A stretch of DNA of 64,000 nucleotides from Symsagittifera roscoffensis (taxonomy: Eukaryota; Xenacoelomorpha; Acoela; Convolutidae), in contig NC_087070.1 in NCBI RefSeq assembly GCF_963678635.1, positions 29,118,048 to 29,182,047 on the forward strand. Direction: 5' to 3'. The translations under genes and the position numbers were made by a program. How positions within the stretch are numbered: the first letter of the stretch is position 1; every line of letters begins with the position of its first letter. Below the pieces are notes generated by a model. The model worked only from the letters and a program-made list of their open reading frames with translations, was not told where the DNA came from and ran no database searches. This document shows, piece after piece, positions 24,701-31,825 of this stretch.

Positions 24701-25682
24701 ACAATGTAATTATATTACAGCATGCAATTTTGTCCCGAACAAATTTTAGATCGGAAAAGAGCTAAGGCGTAGAACAATTTTTTATTGCTTTATTTTGACA
24801 AGTTCAAAGAAAACAAAATGGTTCCAAGTGAGGTATCATGTTAAAGTTTTCAGTCGTAATTCGAATTTGTTGTTTCGAGAAAAACTGGTCCTAATATTTT
24901 TGGTTTTGAGCCTTTTTTCAGAAATTTAGACATTTGTATTAAATAAGTGAAAGCAAATGGATTTTATAAAAAAAATTTCTTTTGTAACCGTAGTCGGACC
25001 ATTCTGCTACTTCTAACATAACCGACTATCACGATATTTTGGCTCTGGTTCAAACCGATAGTATGAAAGATTCATTTTTCAGAATAACAGAAAGGAGCGC
25101 CTTTGTGAGCTTCCAGGATCTCACACACGTCACCGACCCGTGCGCTGTTTGATTTTTATCTTCACGGTGTATATCCTATGTAATGAATATGTCTGTGAAG
25201 TGGGGCCTAGGAAACTAGACGACAAGCACATTAGACGACAGTAAAACAATCATATTCCATAACTGACATTTATTTTCTCAATTGTAAACCCTGACTGTTC
25301 TCAGTCAGAGCCCACATGCTATCGAATAGTATACAGTTGTACTCATAATAAACCCGCTTTAACCAGCATTTTATTAGGCTTCATTGAGACATAGAAATTA
25401 AGATAAGAGTAAAGGCTAGGACCGACATTAGACTAAGGAGTTGCACGAAGCTATCCGGCTGAAAATAAGATAGCCAGACATTTTTAATAGTCCGCAATTA
25501 CTATCTTATACAACCTCTGGATCAACTCATTACATTATTAAACGTTTTTACAAGTTTATGGTTCAAAGAAGGTTTTTTGTCTACAGGTGCCCGATGACCA
25601 GTTGAAAGACGTGAAGCTGATCCAAGACCTTTTGAGAGACAATCTAATGCTGTGGTGCTACACAGAAGACACCGACATATGA
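6671..25682 (+). CDS. 14-3-3 family protein, divergent (gene span, six coding exons)
   Basis: 14-3-3 proteins are dimeric adaptors that bind phospho-Ser/Thr motifs in client proteins. Joining 6671-6783, 14090-14297, 14589-14774, 21062-21187, 21323-21442 and 25587-25682 gives 849 nt (282 aa plus stop) with consistent phases. Visible family signatures: NSEERNLLVDAYK, DYYRYMAE, RLGLLLNMAVFHFEI and LLRDNLMLW. The phosphate-binding residues equivalent to zeta K49, R56, R127 and Y128 are all present, as are the N173, N224 and W228 equivalents. R55 is Leu and the S58 phosphosite position is Gln. Differences from typical 245-aa members: about 20 extra N-terminal residues, about 25 extra residues between helices C and D (spanning the exon 2/3 junction), and a very short C-terminal tail. 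This is a diverged paralogue rather than an obvious zeta or epsilon orthologue. A 5' UTR exon may start after the acceptor 'tcttttacag' at about 6584. Poxn lies downstream, convergent. Confidence 0.93.
7611..8067 (+). mobile_element. hAT-like MITE copy 1
   Basis: Begins cagtagcggatttagg, then a long G run. The inside reads 'gattcgaccccctgctgacc' and 'gggagcgcgccccgaaaaaa', and it ends tcctagatccgcgcctg. The two ends form imperfect terminal inverted repeats of the CAGGGGCGGATCTAGG type. The rest aligns, inverted, with the 20498-20930 copy. Flanking octamers atgaagtg and gttatgtg match at only 5 of 8 positions, so the target duplication is degraded. No transposase frame is present, so it is non-autonomous. 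Confidence 0.8.
8500..9490. repeat. Palindromic 'tagtcatacaatttcc' repeats
   Basis: The phrase tagtcatacaa with 'ttccatat' recurs near 8540, 8670 and 9355. Two copies form hairpins: 8677-8715 (catacaattt.. with ..aaattgtatg) and 9398-9437 (ctttcatgcaatt.. with ..ggaattgcatgaaaag). A separate inverted pair (cattacgaggc.aaacta) occurs at about 8868 and 9050. They look like remnants of small fold-back elements. Confidence 0.5.
14090..14297 (+). CDS. 14-3-3 coding exon 2
   Basis: Acceptor tgtgtag, donor GTAAGT, phase 2 in and 0 out. Encodes FDDMRQAMRHFVERRKW, the SEERNLLVDAYK signature (K49 equivalent), then LRGQWRV with the R56 equivalent. It ends in a lineage-specific Asn/Ser-rich stretch (TQNSNTDSLAEFSHNADGKK) that enlarges the loop between helices C and D. 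Confidence 0.93.
14563..14588 (+). repeat. UG-rich tract at the 3' splice site of 14-3-3 exon 3
   Basis: tgtgtttgtgtgtgtgttttgttcag lies directly before exon 3, so the polypyrimidine tract is a UG repeat. (UG)n next to a 3' splice site is a known binding site for TDP-43 and CELF-type proteins in animals. Its role here is inferred. Confidence 0.7.
14589..14774 (+). CDS. 14-3-3 coding exon 3
   Basis: 186 nt, phase 0 at both ends, acceptor ttgttcag, donor GTAATC. Encodes ITVKEQERLFELRRKESRLM, a helix D region (QISKEMRELCEEIMALITDY), LLPS and YWLKIR, matching zeta [21 protein letters not shown]...FYLKMK (K120 equivalent kept). Because the exon is frame-neutral, skipping would remove 62 residues without a frameshift. 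Confidence 0.93.
14806..14876 (+). repeat. (GT)n microsatellite after 14-3-3 exon 3
   Basis: Interrupted GT repeat starting about 30 bp inside intron 3. With the tract at 14563-14588 it places UG-rich RNA on both sides of exon 3. Confidence 0.85.
15840..18480 (+). pseudogene. Decayed Ty3/gypsy-type LTR retroelement fragment
   Basis: A stretch richer in purines and GC than its surroundings, with broken but coding-like frames. At about 16870-17040, split by stops, the plus strand reads CVRVDNRLAVPVQLRLAIMK, then GHYGQEAFVGASKYLLWPTC. This matches the zinc-binding H2C2 part of gypsy-type integrases, with its HxGH..GxxA....YLWWP pattern. Frames before it (15936-16154, 16397-16699) and after it (17489-17764, 17951-18211) are basic and charged, and probably belong to the same polyprotein; 'RIKYKFCYQDDWMG' at about 17475 looks like post-integrase sequence. 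Many stops and frameshifts make it inactive. No LTRs were recognised. It lies in intron 3 of the 14-3-3 gene in the same orientation. Confidence 0.6.
18660..20420. repeat. Nested, diverged tandem repeats in 14-3-3 intron 3
   Basis: Segment 18670-18955 aligns with 19015-19280 (shared: 'agctatgactcagct', 'aacaaaagaa.aag', 'tttgattttt.gttcgaac', 'gattaacgt'). Segment 19236-19440 aligns with 20205-20410 (shared: 'agtttttcgactttttt', 'cgatcgattaacgta', 'gagcttcttggca', 'aaaattttagtgcaaaaaaa'). The blocks are old; no coding capacity was seen. Confidence 0.65.
19463..20110. repeat. Intronic duplication, copy 1 (empty site)
   Basis: Colinear with 22139-23180. Shared blocks include 'caattagcaaattacaggag', 'gacaaacggatcagct', 'gtcagagtgagccgtggacg' and 'gagcctgctgctcaaatga'. 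Copy 1 reads straight through 'ttacttctgaagtaccca' at about 19542-19560, where copy 2 carries the 389-bp fold-back element. Confidence 0.85.
20498..20930 (-). mobile_element. hAT-like MITE copy 2, with perfect 8-bp target duplication
   Basis: 433 bp bounded by caggggcggatctagg on the left and ctaaatccgcccctg on the right, which are inverted repeats of each other. It is flanked on both sides by cttgtacc (20490-20497 and 20931-20938). An 8-bp duplication and CAGGGGCGG-type ends are hallmarks of the hAT superfamily. The interior carries GC-rich blocks and poly-G/poly-C near one end. No transposase is encoded. This is the best preserved copy in the window. Confidence 0.92.
21062..21187 (+). CDS. 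14-3-3 coding exon 4
   Basis: 126 nt, phase 0/0, acceptor gtgtttag, donor GTCAGT. Begins ADYYRYMAETMEGEGRK and contains the Arg-Tyr pair equivalent to R127/Y128 that contacts the client phosphate. It ends AYQEAYKKAISLTAYNP, the TH.P region before helix G. If the donor were not used, translation would stop nine bases later at TAA within the intron. Confidence 0.95.
21323..21442 (+). CDS. 14-3-3 coding exon 5
   Basis: 120 nt, phase 0/0, acceptor aaatag after a 135-bp intron, donor GTAGGC. Encodes VRLGLLLNMAVFHFEIYGNQ, which includes the equivalents of L172 and N173 of the binding groove, then TRAVKIARDAYDKCVSNMGK. Confidence 0.95.
21999..22157. repeat. Long inverted repeat in 14-3-3 intron 5
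   Basis: The core is a 27-bp stem: 22037-22063 (ggttgaaagattggcttgat...) pairs with 22093-22119, with one G-U wobble in RNA and a 29-nt loop. The outer arms (21999-22036 and 22120-22157) also pair, imperfectly, through 'ttgctaattgattttt' and its complement. The shape fits a young fold-back element or a precursor hairpin for a small RNA. The right arm overlaps the start of duplication copy 2. Confidence 0.8.
22139..23180. repeat. Intronic duplication, copy 2 (filled site)
   Basis: Second copy of the 19463-20110 block, on the other side of exons 4 and 5. It is interrupted by the fold-back element at 22228-22616. Outside the insertion the two copies remain clearly alignable, with roughly one difference every 10-15 bases by eye. 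Confidence 0.85.
22228..22616. mobile_element. 389-bp fold-back DNA element with 8-bp target duplication
   Basis: Flanked by ttcggaag on both sides (22220-22227 and 22617-22624). The arms of about 95 bp are inverted copies built from short 'acaattcagcc' / 'ggctgaattgt' units: left at 22232-22325, right at about 22518-22612. The centre is GC-rich (ggtgggcgcgctaggcgcgc and a cgccgcttcgcggcg hairpin), unlike its surroundings. No open frame. The paralogous copy at 19463-20110 lacks the insert and shows a single tctgaag-type target, which confirms insertion. Confidence 0.92.
23490..23730 (-). repeat. tRNA-like SINE fragment
   Basis: Minus-strand tRNA-like head: B box as 'atggttcgattcc' (plus strand ggaatcgaaccat at about 23512-23525) and the 'gagtctca' anticodon-region block. 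The downstream body block 'atgcagcaaaaatgccacca' (about 23638) is shared with copies at 35.2, 37.0 and 41.7 kb. Confidence 0.6.
25587..25682 (+). CDS. 14-3-3 coding exon 6 (last)
   Basis: Acceptor gtctacag. Encodes VPDDQLKDVKLIQDLLRDNL, then MLWCYTEDTDI and TGA. LLRDNLMLW is the C-terminal groove helix (L220, N224 and W228 equivalents). The usual acidic tail of 15-20 residues is reduced to EDTDI. Confidence 0.95.
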   Translation: MPDDQLKDVKLIQDLLRDNLMLWCYTEDTDI

Positions 25683-26062
25683 GTCATAGAATCCCTTAAG
25701 CCAACCACCCCACCTCAGTTGAATCATCATTGTCAACGCAGTCGCAATTGCCAGCGCCAAAAACCACACTTCAGAGATAATGACAACTTCGACAACTGCT
25801 GAATACAAACCATCACACTAAGCTAGCTTTTTGAACGAAACTTTAGTTAGAAATCTTTAATTGTGTAACTATAAATATCTTTATAAGGCATTAGAATCAT
25901 TTGAAATACATAAATGTATCTTACGAGCTTTTGAATCAATTAATTTTCAACAAAAACGAGTCATTTTGAAATAGAAAAATATTTCTAGCATGTGTCTAAT
26001 GATATAGTTTTGATTGGTTGTGTTCGTGAACAAAAAAAAGTTTTGAACTCATCGAATACTGT
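25683..26062. other. 3' UTRs of convergent 14-3-3 and Poxn genes
   Basis: Only 380 bp separate the 14-3-3 stop (plus strand) from the Poxn stop (minus strand). No canonical AATAAA occurs on the plus strand here; the first ones downstream are at about 26522 and 26535, inside Poxn intron 4. A minus-strand ATTAAA lies at 25856-25861. The two mRNAs may therefore overlap in antisense. Confidence 0.6.
25856..25861 (-). terminator. Candidate Poxn polyadenylation signal (ATTAAA)
   Basis: Plus-strand tttaat is ATTAAA on the minus strand, about 200 nt after the Poxn stop codon. It is the only good variant signal between the two stop codons. Confidence 0.3.
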
Positions 26063-26418
26063 TCACTTTGCAGGACTGATTACTGTGCAGCTCGAAATTG
26101 GGTTTGAGCCATTTGAGACCCATGGTTCCAAAGGAGGCACTGGACCCTGAGATAGAGGCCCAGTCACGTGAGAGGGATAGGGCGAGGAGAACTGGTTGTT
26201 TGCAGGGTTCCCAGAAAAGCCCCCAACTTCTGAGAAGTAGCCCCCTAATTGTTGCACAGGTGGTCTGATTGAAGCTGTGAGGGGGGATTGTTCTGCTCGG
26301 TAGAAAAGGGAAAAGTTGTTGGTTGTATTTGCATTTGGCTGAAGAGATGCGAATGATGTTGAAGTTAATGAGCCATTGCTAGAGAATCCAAATGTTTTGC
26401 TTGTTTTAGCTGAAGTTT
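26063..26418 (-). CDS. Poxn coding exon 5 (last)
   Basis: Acceptor ggtttag, entered in phase 1; ends TGA at 26063. Encodes a Ser/Asn/Pro-rich C terminus ([20 protein letters not shown] ... [15 protein letters not shown] ... SCTVISPAK), probably transcription-regulatory. No domain was recognised. Confidence 0.85.
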
Positions 26419-29400
26419 CTAAACCAAAAAAGTTCATCTAGCAAAACATCAAAAATGTCTTTCAGACTTTTGGCATCGCGAAAACTGAGAAAACTTTAAA
26501 TTCAAAATTCTTTGAAATTATAATAAAAGAAGAAAATAAAAGTTCGCTCGAAGCCAATTCAGATAAGCTCACGTTGCTTTACAAGGAATTTCTTTTAAGA
26601 AAGATTTTTAAAAGGTTATGATAGTACCTGAAGTCAACGCATCAGTTGAGTTTTTTCGTTTTCTTGCTCCTTCTGCCAACTGATTAGTCGTGCCATTTCG
26701 CTCGCCCAGAATCTTCTCAATCATGTGATTATGAGTCGCGACTGAAATCTTCACTCCATTTGCAGCTGACATCAAGTCACTTCTAGCCGAGGGACTGATT
26801 TTATTTGGACTAAAACTGTGTGGCGATTCGGAGGTCCTTTGAGAGTCGTAAGTTACCGATTGTCCATTATTCGACTGCGAGGCCAAATGTGGTTGGTACA
26901 CAGGGACCAAAGCTGGGGGCGGATAGATCTGGGAGTACTTAGCCAGATGACTTGGACTTGTGTTCAAACCATGTAATGCTGGGTTTCCAACTGAATCGTA
27001 TCCTAAATGGGCCAAGGAGGCATTTCTAGACTGTGATTCGAAGCTGGCCTGAGCCAGAGATCCATTTGAAGCGACTCTTGAGGTCTGTTCGTTAATTGCC
27101 GATGATATGGAATCCGTTGCATGCTTAAGACTGTTGTGGCTCTGCTGACTGTAGTATCCAGGGTAGTGGAATCCTTGGGATCCAGGAGTGACACCTGCAG
27201 ATGTGATCATGTTGGGACTGAATCCATTGCAGGCGACTGTGGGGGAGGGGCCGTAGGGGATGAAGAGGGGACATTGGGGATATCCGGCGGGTGGTCCAGA
27301 GGGGAAGAAAGCAGCTGCGGCGGCAGCAGTGCACTTGTCGTCTTGTACTAAAAAAGTGATGCAGTTTTAGGTTTATTGCATTTAAAAAGCAAAAAACAAC
27401 TCGCAGAAAATAATGGCTGGTGTTTTTTAGATAGACTACATAAAATTAGACTGCAGCATAGCTGGGAAACTTACAAAACCCTATTGCCGATTCGACTGAA
27501 TTATAAAATAGATTATTTCAAAAAGTTTGTGTGCTTCTGCATGAATGTGTGTTATTATATTTTTAATCTTGTTATTGCCTGTTTTGTCGTTTTTATCGTT
27601 TAATTTTTTCTGTTGCTTCGAAGCTGTGAATGATAACTACCTGAGAACGAGTATGCTGGTATATTTCGCAGTATTCTGTTGATGGAGGAGACGGAGGGTA
27701 GGCTGGTGTCCATGCAGATGCCACTCTCGTTCAACTTGTCCCTGATCTCCCACGCAAAGATGGAGGGGTTCTCTCTTTTCAAGGCCAAGATCTTCTTCAC
27801 TACCTCCGGGGTAGCTACCTGTTAAGAAAGTAGAAATGTTATGCAGGATATACACAGACAAAAGATGGTGGCAGAAAATTTTGGACGGAATGTTTGCAAT
27901 TATTGACAACCAAAAAATGGAGGGGAATGAACCGAAATGAAATTTTTAGATAAGAGAAAATGATCATTTTAAGCCTTATCGAGTGGACAATGAACCACTA
28001 GTCCATCGAATTATTGTCTATAGAGAAATAGAACAAATTAGGGATTTAAGGATTGCTTATGCAAGTCACAAGCGTCGTGTTGTGTTCAGGTGTACCTTTG
28101 GCTTGCTGCCGCCGATGGCGCCTGGTCTAACTGTGCCCGTCTCGTAGTACCGAGTGAGTATCTTGCTCACACAGCCGTGCGACACAAGGAGCTGCCGGGA
28201 GATGTCGCAGGGACGCACTCCCAGATGGGCCATCTCTATGATCTTCCTCCGCACGTAGTCCGGCAGGGGTCGACCATTCACAAACACACCTCCCAGTTGG
28301 TTCACTCCTGAAAAAATAACAATGCTTGTAATGAACAGCTGCGGGGCGTGGTCCTTGCTCATTTCGAATATAGTCGCCCTTTAATAAATTACAAACCATC
28401 GCGCTTAGCGAATTTTGTTACAGCTTTTTCCATGTATATAAAAAAACTATTATAAAAGCAATTAGAAGCAAAATATCAAAATGTTGATGAAAAACAATAA
28501 ACGTTTAAAATTGAGACAATGCAATTTCTAAGACAACGCAATTTTTATTGCAATGCAATTGCAGTTCAAATTGGTAACAAATAATGATATTGGATTACAA
28601 TATGTAGGGTAATCTTTATAATTGGATCTCACCAGTATGAGGCATTGCTGACACACTTGAAGTAGGGATGAAGAAAACAATTACTGAGCTCTAAACAATT
28701 AACATTATTTTTTCAATTAAGAGCAATATTGTAATTGAGCTTTTTTATATGGGCCAAAAGATTTTGTGTTGGGTATAGAAAGTTGGAAATATGAAATTAA
28801 ATGCATATTTAATGATTTAAATGAATTATTTAAGTTTTGACACTCACCTGATATCAAAAAAGCTAAATAGGAATTGAGAGTGAAAATGATGATTTCAGTT
28901 ATCTATTATTCATAACATGAAAGAGCTGTAAAATAAAAATTGAGAATTGATTTTTGGCTCTTATTGCGATCAGGGGCAGTTGTTTTTGTTGTTATTTTTT
29001 GTTCAAAATACTTTGTAATTCGCTGCGAACAGTTGTTTAGTGAAGGTGCTTTGTTGTAAGTTGAGATGTTTTATTGATTGCAAAATTATTGATCTATTTA
29101 GTGGCGATTATAAATTTGAGTGAAGACACACTTTACGACTTGCCAGATCACCTGGCTTGAACAAGGAGTGAACAGAAACACAGAGAGAGAAGGAACAGAG
29201 AAAAAATGGGATTGGAGGGGGGAGGGGGCGTTGTTGCAGTAATTAATAGAGATGTAGAGAGAAAAAGAGAGACAGAGGAGCAACAACTATAGGAATGTGC
29301 GATGGCGATGGGGAAAAAAGAAAAAGATGAATCTAGAGGAGGGGGGTCATGTTTGAGAGAGATGAGAATGTATCACCGGTAATGCAGGTGGTGTTTTGAT

Positions 29401-29476
29401 TAATGGCTTGTCTCATTTTGTTCCGGACAAGTGATCTGGAAATAATAACTGGCTCTATGCAATCTGGCCCGCGCAT
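26063..29476 (-). CDS. Pox-neuro-type paired-domain transcription factor (gene span, five coding exons)
   Basis: Paired-domain DNA-binding regulator. In Drosophila, Pox neuro specifies chemosensory organs and neurons. Joining (minus strand) 29476-29377, 28307-28096, 27818-27641, 27347-26628 and 26418-26063 gives 1566 nt, 521 aa, with all phases matching. Residues about 34-162 form a complete paired domain: PAI half ([40 protein letters not shown]) and RED half ([37 protein letters not shown]). [16 protein letters not shown] and VVKKI.xLKxEN resemble Pox neuro more than Pax2/5/8, Pax6, Pax3/7 or Pax1/9. There is no homeodomain. An octapeptide-like HMIEKILG (a Groucho-binding motif in other Pax proteins) lies late in exon 4, followed by KRKN. 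The rest is Ser/Asn/Pro-rich. Pax2/5/8 is the main alternative. Regulation is unknown; a TATA-like box and an AATCACC cluster lie upstream. Confidence 0.9.
26628..27347 (-). CDS. Poxn coding exon 4
   Basis: 720 nt, acceptor ttttttag, donor GTACTA, phase 1 in and 1 out. Starts VQDDKC followed by six alanines and [13 protein letters not shown]. Continues as a low-complexity Ser/Asn/Gln/Tyr-rich region. Near the end it has HMIEKILG (octapeptide-like) and the basic KRKN. The wide spacing between paired domain and octapeptide (about 215 residues) is longer than in vertebrate Pax2/5/8. Confidence 0.88.
27641..27818 (-). CDS. Poxn coding exon 3 (RED subdomain)
   Basis: 178 nt, acceptor cttaacag, donor GTAGTT, phase 0 in and 1 out. 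Encodes [37 protein letters not shown] and [14 protein letters not shown], the C-terminal helix-turn-helix of the paired domain, then IPAYSFS. The intron position between K and V of SKPK/VATP is common among paired genes. Confidence 0.95.
28096..28307 (-). CDS. Poxn coding exon 2 (PAI subdomain)
   Basis: 212 nt, acceptor ttttttcag, donor GTACAC, phase 1 in and 0 out. Encodes the N-terminal paired subdomain with the beta hairpin [16 protein letters not shown] and the HTH ([20 protein letters not shown]), ending [16 protein letters not shown]. Confidence 0.97.
29377..29476 (-). CDS. Poxn coding exon 1 (predicted start exon)
   Basis: Chosen because the frame ...NQNTTCITG ends at ACCG/GTGATA in phase 1. 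Joined to exon 2 this gives [12 protein letters not shown] with the Gly expected before the paired domain. The first in-frame ATG after the putative TATA box is at 29476 (MRGPDCIEP...). An ATG with better context (AAAATGA) at 29416 would give 501 aa and a 14-residue leader closer in length to fly Pox neuro. Short out-of-frame ATGs precede both. An acceptor-like ttctgttcag... at 29521-29523 could mean a further 5' exon. Confidence 0.6.
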
Positions 29477-29596
29477 CCCCCCGTAGACACGAACAATGCG
29501 GCCGATCACCGTCGAAACACCTGAACAGAGATCGAAAATGGGCCATGCAAATTTAGATGCACATGGCCAATTGAGCGATTCCAATTAACCGACTCG

Positions 29597-29603
29597 CTTT
29601 ATA
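29597..29603 (-). promoter_or_regulatory. TATA-like box upstream of Poxn exon 1
   Basis: Minus strand TATAAAG, about 120 bp before the proposed ATG. A start site near 29570 would give a short 5' UTR. A POU octamer ATGCAAAT lies at 29545-29552 (plus strand). Prediction only. Confidence 0.3.
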
Positions 29604-29633
29604 ATTATTGCACTCACTCAACTAACACTAACT

Positions 29634-29695
29634 AATCACCCAACCATTTCCTGCACATCATCCAATCACCAATCACCCCATAATCACCAATCGCC
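29634..29695. promoter_or_regulatory. AATCACC motif cluster upstream of Poxn
   Basis: Four exact AATCACC (29634, 29664, 29671, 29682) and one AATCGCC (29689) within 62 bp, directly upstream of the TATA-like box. The core resembles homeodomain-type AATC sites, but it could also be a simple C-rich repeat. Confidence 0.35.
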
Positions 29696-30039
29696 ACCCT
29701 CAGCGCATTCACTCAACCCCCTCAGTTGAGAAACCTCAAAAAATTCGAGCCCTTAATGCAACCCAGTTTGCATTACAAATATGAAAAGTCTCAAAGCGCT
29801 GACGTAGAAATCGTGGAACCAGGTTTGAGCTTAAGACTTCAAAGTATGAGCTTTATCTACACGGCAAACTGAATAATTTCCCGAGGTTTTTGTCCAAAAT
29901 AGGATACTGCATATCATATTTTACAATTCACTAAATTCGAAGTTTTTACAAAAGTTTCTAATATTTGTGATGGGCGAGTGACTCAAATTATCTTAAAATT
30001 TTCATGAGCGGGATCGTTCAAACCAATTGGGAGCAATTT

Positions 30040-30360
30040 AAAACAAAGCGAGCCAAGCCAATAGAATGTGAAACTATTATCAAAAGAAAAGCTATCAAGA
30101 AGTAACAAAGAAGGAAACACCTCAGCAAAAACCCTCAAACAAACAAACAAACAAAAACACACACGCACACACACACTTACATACATACACATAAACTTTA
30201 TTTACGCGTCAAATGAAGCAATATGCAACCGATATAATATTAGCCGAAAGCTATTATGCCGAAAAAAAAGAAAAAAAACAAAGCCGAAAAAAAATAGTTC
30301 AAGTCTAATAAAAAATTATTAAATCCCCCTCACCTCCAAACACATACACAGCTCGTGAAA
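30040..30360. repeat. Dispersed repeat with AC/AAAC microsatellite
   Basis: 'ccaagccaatagaatgtgaaa' at about 30053 recurs at 39888 with the same downstream order (aacaaag..gaaa.acct..cagaaaccc). A related block at 52735-52815 shares that downstream part. The block 30210-30360 ('tcaaatgaagcaatatg', 'aaatccccctcacc') recurs in the 39990-40740 array. Confidence 0.6.
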
Positions 30361-30589
30361 CGACGCAAAATGAAGACAACGTATTATGCTTCTGAAATAA
30401 ATCTGATCTTCAAATTTAAACGAAATTGAAAAAATTCTTTGAAGTTTCGCGTTTGCTTTTTTGTTGGCACTTTATGTTTTTTTTAATCTGAAAAGTTTCT
30501 TGAAAAATTGCTGCTGAATGAAAATGTTTTTTCATTTGTGCTCTGGAAAAAAAACTAAAATGAAATTCTAGCTAAACCCAAAATGCCGC

Positions 30590-31160
30590 TCTAGAAAGTG
30601 CAATAAGAAAAAAAAAATTAGCCTCAAATCAGTAAAAATTCGACTGAGTCTAGGATTCGATCTGCGCCCTACTGCAAACAAGAGATTTTGAGTCACACAC
30701 TAACAACTTTGCACGCTTAACCACCGACAAACTAGTCCCGAATAAAGCGGCCACTTCTGCTAATAAGCTGCCAACACGATTCAGCAAAGGTGGCACAAAA
30801 TACAAATAGACACAGTTTTGCAAGTAATAACTTGGAATATAACAAACTGAAGGCATCCAAGTTAACTTTCCATGTAGCAACTCGCAAAGCATACAGCTAA
30901 ATTATAAAGTATGCTTTTCAAAAATTGGTGAAAAAAATTTCTGAAATCGAGTTTTTATGATTGTTATGTTGTTTGATACAAAAAGTTTTTTCTTTTGGTT
31001 GATTTGATGAATTAAAAATGCATCATCTGTGTTAACTTATCTGTTTGAATGTCAATGCACATTCTATCAAAAAGCTGTAGATGTGCCAAAAAATTGCCAC
31101 CAATATTTGCGACTTAGGTTTGAAAAAAAGAAGGCTCTTATTAATACACAAAGCTGACGC
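30590..31160 (-). repeat. Composite tRNA-like SINE
   Basis: Minus-strand B box (plus strand 'aggattcgatctgcg', about 30653) and 'gagtcacacactaac' head, followed by a long body. The body aligns over about 420 bp with 61668-62090, including 'aacaaactgaaggcatcca', 'aaaaatgcatca.ctgtgt', 'ccaccaatatttgcgactt' and 'ctgacgctagtgt'. It is longer than typical SINEs and has no open frame. Confidence 0.7.
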
Positions 31161-31499
31161 TAGTGTAAATAACTGAATTAGCTGCATATACTTGAATGAT
31201 GCTTCTACTTTATTGGAAAATGTTTTTGTCAAATAAAAAATCATGGCCATGCGGCTTTGCTTAGTTTTTGATAGAGACAAAAACTGAATGAGTAATACTT
31301 TGAACAAACAAAACTTTTTACATGACGCGCGCCAATTATAAGTATACATAATTGCTAACTGACGCAAGCCATTTATGACGCGTTAGCAGTCAATTTGAAA
31401 AAATGCAATTCACTAACTAACATGCCCGTATTTATAGAGCAGACGCATTTTAACTAGTATACGAAAAAGTTCATTTAAAACATCCGGCCCTGCACAGGT

Positions 31500-31825
31500 T
31501 CAAACCCTCTTATTTTGCTGCGGGTCTCCGTTTGGCGACTGAACCTATAATCTTTCTGAAGATGCCAATATATACTAATTTTGAGGGGGAGCGCTCGCCG
31601 AAAAAACGCAATTTGTTTGGTCAAAAATATCCAAAAAGTGCCTAAACACGCCTTTTTTGGCCTGTATTTTTAAAACTTGTGCCTCCGGCGCAGAAAATTT
31701 GGCCAAAACGGTCTTTTAAGTGCTTTGGGACAGCTCGGAAAATCAATTTCGTCGGCCTAAAAAGATCGGCAAAATTTTTTGAAAATCCGCCCCCCCCCCT
31801 CGAGAAAATACTAGATACGACTCTG
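31500..31825 (+). mobile_element. hAT-like MITE copy 3 (truncated)
   Basis: Shares 'ttgagggggagcgc', 'cgaaaaaacgcaattt', 'aaaaagtgcctaaacacgcc', 'aaaatccgccccccccc' and the terminus 'ctagata.gactctg' with copies 1 and 2. The left terminal inverted repeat is missing. Confidence 0.75.

Noticed and set aside
27121-27351. Plus-strand open frame opposite Poxn exon 4
   Set aside because: It arises from GC-rich codon use on the real minus-strand exon.
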